DNA from: Diphasiastrum complanatum
Lineage: Eukaryota > Streptophyta > Lycopodiopsida > Lycopodiales > Lycopodiaceae
Direction: 5' to 3'
Assembly: GCA_029204225.1 (NCBI GenBank)
Contig: CM055109.1
Location: 31,016,370-31,080,369 of the forward strand
DNA: 64,000 nucleotides
The position numbers and the translations under genes are program-made. Positions 58,430 through 64,000 of this stretch are shown here, piece by piece; positions within the stretch are counted from its first letter, which is position 1, and each line of letters opens with the position of its first letter. A model generated the notes under the pieces. The model worked only from the letters and a program-made list of their open reading frames with translations, did not search any database and was not told the origin of the DNA.

Positions 58430-59210
58430 GAGACTGCTTTTGCTCAATCTCTTGGATAGTTGAGCGTTTGTGAGCATTGTTTGTGTTGCATCTACTAATA
58501 TTTGGTTCTTCCTTTTGGATACTCCATTCTACACATAGCTGATGGTGAACTTATGATGCATGTTGCACAAAGATAGATAATCCAAAATTTTGTCATAGAT
58601 GTATTCTCCCCCACAATTGGTGCATAGAATCTTGATCTTCTGAGCAGTTTTTGTCGCAACAAACCACTTGAATTATTTGGTGCAGTTTAATGCCTCAGAC
58701 TTGCTTTTATGAAGATTGTTCTGGTAAATCTGAAATTATCATCTACAAATGTGATAAAATATAGTGCATAACCAAGAGAATGTATGCTCATAGGGCCATA
58801 CAAATCACCATGTATTGATTCAAGAATAGATTTAGCTCTATTGGCTTGTCCTTATGAAAATATTGATCTAGGTTGTTTCTCTAATAAGCACATATAAGAG
58901 ATGCTTCAAGTGTCTATGGAGGTAGCATTTATACATATATCCTTGACAATACTTTTCCATCCTTTGTACAAGATAGATTCATGTTTAAACATTTGTCCAA
59001 ATCTTCTAATGCCATAATTGGGCATTGGAATTACTTACATTTGTAGAAAGTGCATATTCATGACTCAAGATTGCAAATTTCATTCTCTGTTTGTAAGGAG
59101 AATTTCTATAGATTTTTTTATCCATGATGGTACATTTGTCTAGAAATTTCAATGGAGGTTGGAGAATGCCTACGTCATTATGAGCATGTATTTGAATATA
59201 TGAGCTCAAA
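58430..59210 (-). pseudogene. copia-2 integrase core
   Basis: Minus-strand words: ALYFITFVDDNFRF, KILCTNCGGEYIYDKI, KFTISYVQNGVSKRKNQILV and DATQTMLTNAQLSKR. In the third, NGVSKRKN replaces NGVAERKN, so the DDE glutamate is a lysine. Several frameshifts. It is the longest integrase remnant of copia-2 in the window. Confidence 0.78.
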
Positions 59211-60179
59211 ACTTATCATTCAAGATACTATACGTAGTTAGGAATGTTTCTTACAAAAACCAGAGAGGAATTTTATGGGAAAGGCAAAGAAGGGAACAAA
59301 ATTTGGGTTACAAGGGCAACAATAATCGGAATTTTTTTTATATATGTTCTGAAAGGACAATATTAAACCTTGTGATAGATAATGACTGGTAATTGTTAGA
59401 TGTTGTTGTATAAGTTCTTTTGGTTTAACTACGGTAACTAGAGACATTTTAATACTGTTGCGCATTAGCATGTTTGTTGTTTGCAGTGTTTTGTAGTTTT
59501 GTAATTTTGTGGTGTTGCAAGTCGATCCGGACATACGATATGAGGGGCCGAAGTGATGGCGTTATTATGGTCATTAAAGATAGCATTAAAAGAAAGTTGA
59601 GCCGACGGGTGCTAGTATTAAGTAGCAATTAAGAACAAGGTGGTATATGTGTCTCGTTTAGCAATGATGCTTGGTTAGTGGTTTGATGAGGTAGAACTCA
59701 TTAAGAGGAAAACTTTCAAGCAATAATATTACTGTTTGTCAATTGGGTCGAGCTCAAGAAGCCCTTCAATAGCAAATGCATTGAAATTGTTAGTGTATTG
59801 ATCAATTGTAAAGTAAAGATCATGGATTAGAGCTTATAAGTTGAGTGCGGGTACTTTCTTGTTCCATTGTTACAAATGTTGTAAGGAAGACATGGCTGAT
59901 GAAGACGTACAGAGCTGGAGACCTCTACGACATACAAGACAACCTAGTGATGTGACCTACGAATGTTGTAAGAAAGACATGGTTGATGAGGATGTACAGA
60001 GGAGAACTTTGCGACATACAAGATAGCCTAGTGATGTGACCATTGAATAGGAGTTTGGTGACTCGGTGAATTTATAGGAATTTATTTGGAAAAGACAACA
60101 ATGGATAAAAATTTCCAAGAGTAAGAGAGCATATGCAAGAATTTGAAATTTGGAACACGGACTACCATATATTTGATGG
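59211..60179. other. Unassigned stretch with short repeats
   Basis: 59,214-59,330 matches 60,570-60,700 (TTTTATGGGAAAGG.AAAGAA, GGGTTAC.AGG.CAACAAT), a third partial unit of the gypsy-D downstream module. The rest shows no domain, apart from the tandem at 59,873-60,040. Confidence 0.45.
59873..60040. repeat. ~88-bp degenerate tandem duplication
   Basis: TGTTGTAAGGAAGACATGG and TGTTGTAAGAAAGACATGG start two units that also share GATGAAGACGTACAGAG / GATGAGGATGTACAGAG and CGACATACAAGA.AGCCTAG-type ends. An open frame crosses both but resembles no known protein. Confidence 0.8.
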
Positions 60180-60744
60180 TCTACTTTCTGTAGCAGTAGT
60201 TGGTGGAAGACGCATGACTAAATTGTAAAGCATAATAGTATGGTGTAGTTGTACATCATTTTGAATACCAAAATATGATGAATGAAATGTGGTTGATAAT
60301 CAATTGAATGTGTACATGGTTGTTGATTCAAGATACTATACATAGTTAGGGATGTTTCTAAAAGCAGGGAGATTTTACAAAGTACGATTTATTCGGCGTG
60401 AATTTTTGTTGGAACGCTCAAAGTGTATGGTTTGCTTTTTGCAACAAGCAGTTGGTGGATGACGCATTACGAAATTGTACAACATCATATTATGCTATAG
60501 TTGTGCATCATTTTGAATACCACTATATGATGAATGAAATGTGAGTGATTATCAATTGTATGTGTACATGGTTGTTGATTGAAGATAATATAGATAGTTA
60601 GAAATGTTTCTTACAACAGGAAAAAAGGAATTTTATGGGAAAGGGAAAGAAGGGAACAAAAATTGGGTTACGAGGCCAACAATAATAGAATTTTGGTCGT
60701 GGTTCCCCTCCTGAGAACCTTATGTAACCCATGTTGGAAGTACT
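60180..60744. repeat. Tandem module downstream of gypsy-D gag, inverted copy
   Basis: Reverse complement of 32,125-32,745, with two units (GTTAGGGATGTTTCT near 60,340 and GTTAGAAATGTTTCT near 60,597). Confidence 0.85.
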
Positions 60745-61271
60745 TGACACGTTTTGCATCTGTCAGTGGATCCTAAAGCCTCTTTTCTAAAACTTCGAAC
60801 CTTTGAACACAAGCTAAAACATCTTCCTTTGTTTTTTGCTCTATTGCTTGCAAATAATCCAAAATCTCCTCGTCCTCATACTTCTTCTAATATTGCTTCA
60901 AGAGAGGTCTTCCTAATACTTCCCAAGTCTGGAATTTTTGAAACCCATATTGGAAATACCATTGATGAGCATTTCCCTTTAATGTTGTTGGAAATTATTC
61001 CAACTTCCTAATATCCGTTGTTTAACGGTTTGCTTGTGACGACTACCAAAAATTGGTGAACGTGAATGTCGGGATCATCACGCTTCTTCCCTTTGAAACA
61101 CTGGAATATTGATGTCCGAGTACATCCTATCGATACAACACCCATCTCGCGAAGAATTGTGGATCTCCCCAGATCCAAAACACTAGCACATGAAGACATT
61201 GGTGATGATTCTACACCTACCTCTGGTAATTCTACCCACAACTGAAAATTGTTTCTATCCAGATTATGCAT
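60745..61271 (-). pseudogene. Ty3/gypsy gag (gypsy-D family, copy 2)
   Basis: Starts MHNLDRNNFQLWVELPEVGV at 61,271; FQCFKGKKRDDPDIHVHQFL and VVVTSKPL give the gag N-terminal capsid words, then a TAG at 61,006. The remainder reads FQKFQTWEVLGRPLL, KKYEDEEILDYLQAIEQK and CVQRFEVLEKRL in shifted frames. It extends farther 5' than the plus-strand copy at 31,728, which shows what the CACTA element displaced there. Confidence 0.8.
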
Positions 61272-62417
61272 ACAACTGGAATCTGCTTTCGCAATGGAAC
61301 CAAAAGGGTGTTAGGTAAATTGTGGGTAAATTGCTAACATACCAAAAGTTCCTATTAGTAGATTGTCATAGAACAATTAATAGAACTATAACAGATTAAC
61401 CTGACATGTCAGAATCTGACTAATAACCATTCACAAAGTGCAATAAAACTAAATAACATAATTGCATTCCACATCTCTGTTATTACAATACAATACAACA
61501 AATTGGCAAAGTATAACCATCACATAGACTAGAATTTCCATTACATCAAGGATCGTACAAAAGGAAAAGACATTACTCAAGTTACATTCCATCTTAACAA
61601 TGAAATATACATAATACTAGACAGTGAAGGCAATGACACAATTCTACACCAAAACTACTCGCAAGATCTAAAGCAAGGCACTTCTACTTGCAGCATACAA
61701 CCTGACATAAACTTGTATCACAACTCATAGAATGCTCGGCTCTAATCCTTTTGACGCTTGATCAAACTTCTGCTATCCAATGTAAAACCAAGGGTCCCCT
61801 TTGCAGCTACAAGTTTCCTATTTATACAATCTTGAACTCACCGCAAGAGCCTTCCCACAACTCCGCAAAAGACCGCCATTGTTTCGTATGCAGTTCTCTC
61901 ATGGTTGGTATAACTTCCACTGCTAAGACCGCATCAAGATCGCAATTGTCACACTTGCGGTTGCTTTCAGTCCATTCAACTTCCATTCCTCTTTACCCGA
62001 ATATGATCTTTCCATTCTAAATCAACAACCCTCAAACAACCTTTCTAGTGCTTTTTGTCCTATCTACACATTACTAAACACACCCTAGTCATCCCTATAG
62101 CGACTTATCCTAATCTATCTACCTAACAATATTAATATGACTAAAGGTCTAAGTTCTTAAAACATCTTATATATACAAAATACCTTACCATGGCCCACAA
62201 TTGGCTTATTTTGGCAACTCTAATAATGTTGTAGCAGCCACAGTTGTAGGCAAAGCTATCCCACCCAAAACACTTCAAACTGGTGCCAATTCAAAATGTC
62301 GTAATACACGTAACAACAAATTGATCCTTATCATTCACAAATCTTGACACCAAATGTGGTGTTTGCCCCATCAACATGATGTGATTCAAACATTCCCTGG
62401 TTAGCAATGTATAACTA
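61272..62417 (-). other. Probable gypsy-D leader/LTR region and unassigned DNA
   Basis: Lies upstream of gypsy-D gag on the minus strand, so leader and LTR are expected here. A TGGTTCCATTGCG word at about 61,288-61,300 could be a primer site, but I cannot name its tRNA. No coding motif, no second LTR copy and no clear LTR ends. From about 62,200 the origin is unknown. Confidence 0.35.
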
Positions 62418-62950
62418 GTGGTTCCACTAAGTCCCATGTGCTATGCTTAGCAATTGACTCCATCTCTTCTCCCATGGCCTTGATCCAAATGTCATCATCC
62501 TTCACTTCAACATAAGTCCAAGGTTCTTTGCTTTGAATAATGTAAGATAAGAGAGCATAATTTGCTTCATACCTTTCAGGTTGTGTCTTCCCTCTTGTTG
62601 ATCTTTGTAGCTCTCCCTACCTAGATGATCTTCGAAATTCATCCATGTTGCGGCTCTCCAACAATCTCTCAAACCACTTAGGGAGCTTCCTGTCAGGTGA
62701 TCGGCTTCCTGGTAAAAATGTATCCCACGGTACATCTTTCTCCTTGCGTTTGTCACCTACACCTTCAATCCTTCATGCACCAAAGGATTTGTCTCTACCT
62801 CTCCAATCTGTCTCTTGAGGTTGAGAGTAGTATCTTGAGGTGTATCCTCATGTCCATCACTAGGAAAGTCAATGAATGGATCATCACGAGGATTGTATCG
62901 TCACTGTACCATCTTTTACACTTGATGTGTCCGTCTTCTCAGCATCCTCG
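62418..62950 (-). pseudogene. copia-3 derivative: RT start and integrase-RT linker
   Basis: Minus-strand MGEEMESIAKHSTWDLVEPL followed by truncation at 62,418. The linker (RKLPKWFERLLESRNMDEF region near 62,660 and DTPQDTT region near 62,830) matches 52,950-53,400. Confidence 0.85.
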
Positions 62951-63822
62951 TCTTCATACATCTTAAATTCATCAAAGATAACATCACGACTTACATGTAT
63001 CTTGTTCTCCACTAGATCAAAATATCTATAGCCCTTCACACGATCATCATATCCTAGGAATATACACTTGATAGCTTTCACATCAAGCTTACGTCTCTCT
63101 TCCTTAGGAATGTGTACAAAGGCCTCACATCCAAAGATTCACAAGCGGTTCACATTTGGCTTCTTTTTTGTGAATGCCTCCTCAGGTGTTATCTTTGGTA
63201 TGACAATGGTGGGACTTCTATTTTGAAGATAGATTGCCGTACTACATGCTTCTGGCCAAAATTCTTTTGGTAGTTTCATCTCAACTAGCATAGATCTAAC
63301 AATTTTCACAATCATACAATTCTTGTGCTCAGCTAACACCATTGGGAGGAGGAGTATGAGCTTGCATAAATTGTCTTTTGTTCTCACATTGATCACAAAG
63401 ATCATTAAAGTCATTAGACTTATACTCACCTCCACAATCTGATCTTAGAACTTTGATCTTCCTACTTGTCTGATTTTTGACCAAAGCTTTGAAGCTCTTG
63501 AGATTGTCAAATGCATCCGATTTCTTCGGTCAAGAAGTAAATCCATGTCTTACGTGACATATCATCAATAAAGGTCATGAAATAGAAGGCTTTACCTAAG
63601 GACATAGTCCTCGTAGGCCTGCATGAATCTATGTGATCAAATCTAGGATGTTCTTGCCCTAGCAGCACCACCTTTATTGAACTTCTCTCGATGTTGCTTC
63701 CCATACACACATGATTTGTACATCGACTTCAAGTGCTCTTCTATCATAAGGCAATCCTCTCACCATTTTTCAATTTCATCATCAAGCTGAGGCTTCCTAA
63801 GTTCAAGTGACCAAGCCTCTTA
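62884..63822 (-). pseudogene. copia-3 derivative: integrase
   Basis: IKCIFLGYDDRVKGYRYFDL, EFWPEACSTAIYLQNRSPTI, VLAEHKNCMIVKIV (glutamate present), DSCRPTRTMSLGKAFYFMTF and FIDDMSRKTWIYFL, very close to 52,014-52,920. A few frameshifts, for example near 63,440 and 63,530. Confidence 0.88.
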
Positions 63823-64000
63823 TGCCACATCACGTATGCACTCACCAATAGATTGCAGTTCATCCTCATTGTCTTGATTATGGTCATATAAGTCTAAATG
63901 TGCTCTCCTTGTTCCATGCGGGGCAGTATTCAGTTTTCACTTCAGAAATATGATTCTTGATGGATTTGGCGTCTTGAACTTCTCCTTTAGCACATTCCAA
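63823..64000 (-). pseudogene. copia-3 derivative: gag middle fused to pre-integrase
   Basis: At about 63,830 the minus strand reads GGTGAGTGCATACGTGATG then TGGCATAAGAGGCTTGG, joining gag directly to pre-integrase. The junction equals that at 49,752. Gag continues to the window edge (ECAKGEVQ-type reading is the other strand; the gag words are FLKS- and EQGEH-like). Confidence 0.85.

Noticed and set aside
61280-61310. Second type of primer binding site (TGGTTCCATTGCG)
   Set aside because: I could not match it to a tRNA 3' end and no LTR border could be seen next to it; mentioned only as a possibility.

Overview
This window is nuclear DNA of a land plant, from a repeat-rich, AT-rich intergenic region. 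The signs are nested LTR retrotransposons with plant-type primer binding sites (TGGTATCAGAGC at three places), a CACTA (En/Spm) transposase remnant with plant-style introns, a tRNA-derived SINE, long AG microsatellites, and a gene fragment that looks like a plant S1 self-incompatibility-type secreted protein. The species cannot be fixed from the sequence. No rRNA, true tRNA gene, CRISPR array or bacterial-style operon was seen. Nearly every coding stretch is broken by stops, frameshifts or internal deletions.

Layout: 1-3,640 is an inverted repeat built from the upstream region of an S1-like gene. 3,640-8,700 is a minus-strand Ty1/copia element (copia-1). 9,229-12,267 is an S1-like pseudogene with an (AG)74 tract, TATA box and upstream block. 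12,268-17,394 is a plus-strand Ty3/gypsy chromovirus (gypsy-A: LTR, PBS, broken gag-pol) inserted into that block. 17,395-20,885 is a palindrome of two outward-facing copia LTR-like arms around an RNase H fragment (copia-2). 20,886-22,437 holds a tandem duplication with splice-like sites. 22,538-25,290 is the second S1-like gene, with an open frame, and its upstream block; this continues into a second copy of the copia-1 3' end (to 27,822). 27,986-31,727 is a 5'-truncated CACTA element with a SINE inside and a cluster of subterminal CACGTG-type repeats. 31,728-34,446 holds a gypsy gag fragment and copia-2 fragments. 34,447-41,527 is a minus-strand Ty3/gypsy element (gypsy-B) with three zinc knuckles, interrupted by about 1.6 kb of foreign DNA. 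41,528-43,390 is unrecognised. 43,400-47,415 is a second chromovirus copy (gypsy-C, minus). 47,430-53,607 is a plus-strand copia (copia-3) with repeated gag segments. 53,610-59,210 holds copia-2 and gypsy fragments. 59,214-62,400 holds an inverted copy of the 31.7-32.7 kb gag and tandem-repeat module. 62,418-64,000 is a minus-strand copia-3 deletion derivative.

How it fits together: the window is a record of nested insertion and inverted or direct segmental duplication. The only candidate host function is the S1-like gene. Its roughly 2 kb upstream block is present about three to four times, and its 5' leader carries an AG/CT tract just downstream of a conserved TATA box. Several copia copies share the same internal deletion breakpoints, so already-deleted, non-autonomous derivatives have multiplied, by retrotransposition or by segmental duplication. 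All identifications come from reading translated motifs by eye; no database search or identity calculation was run.
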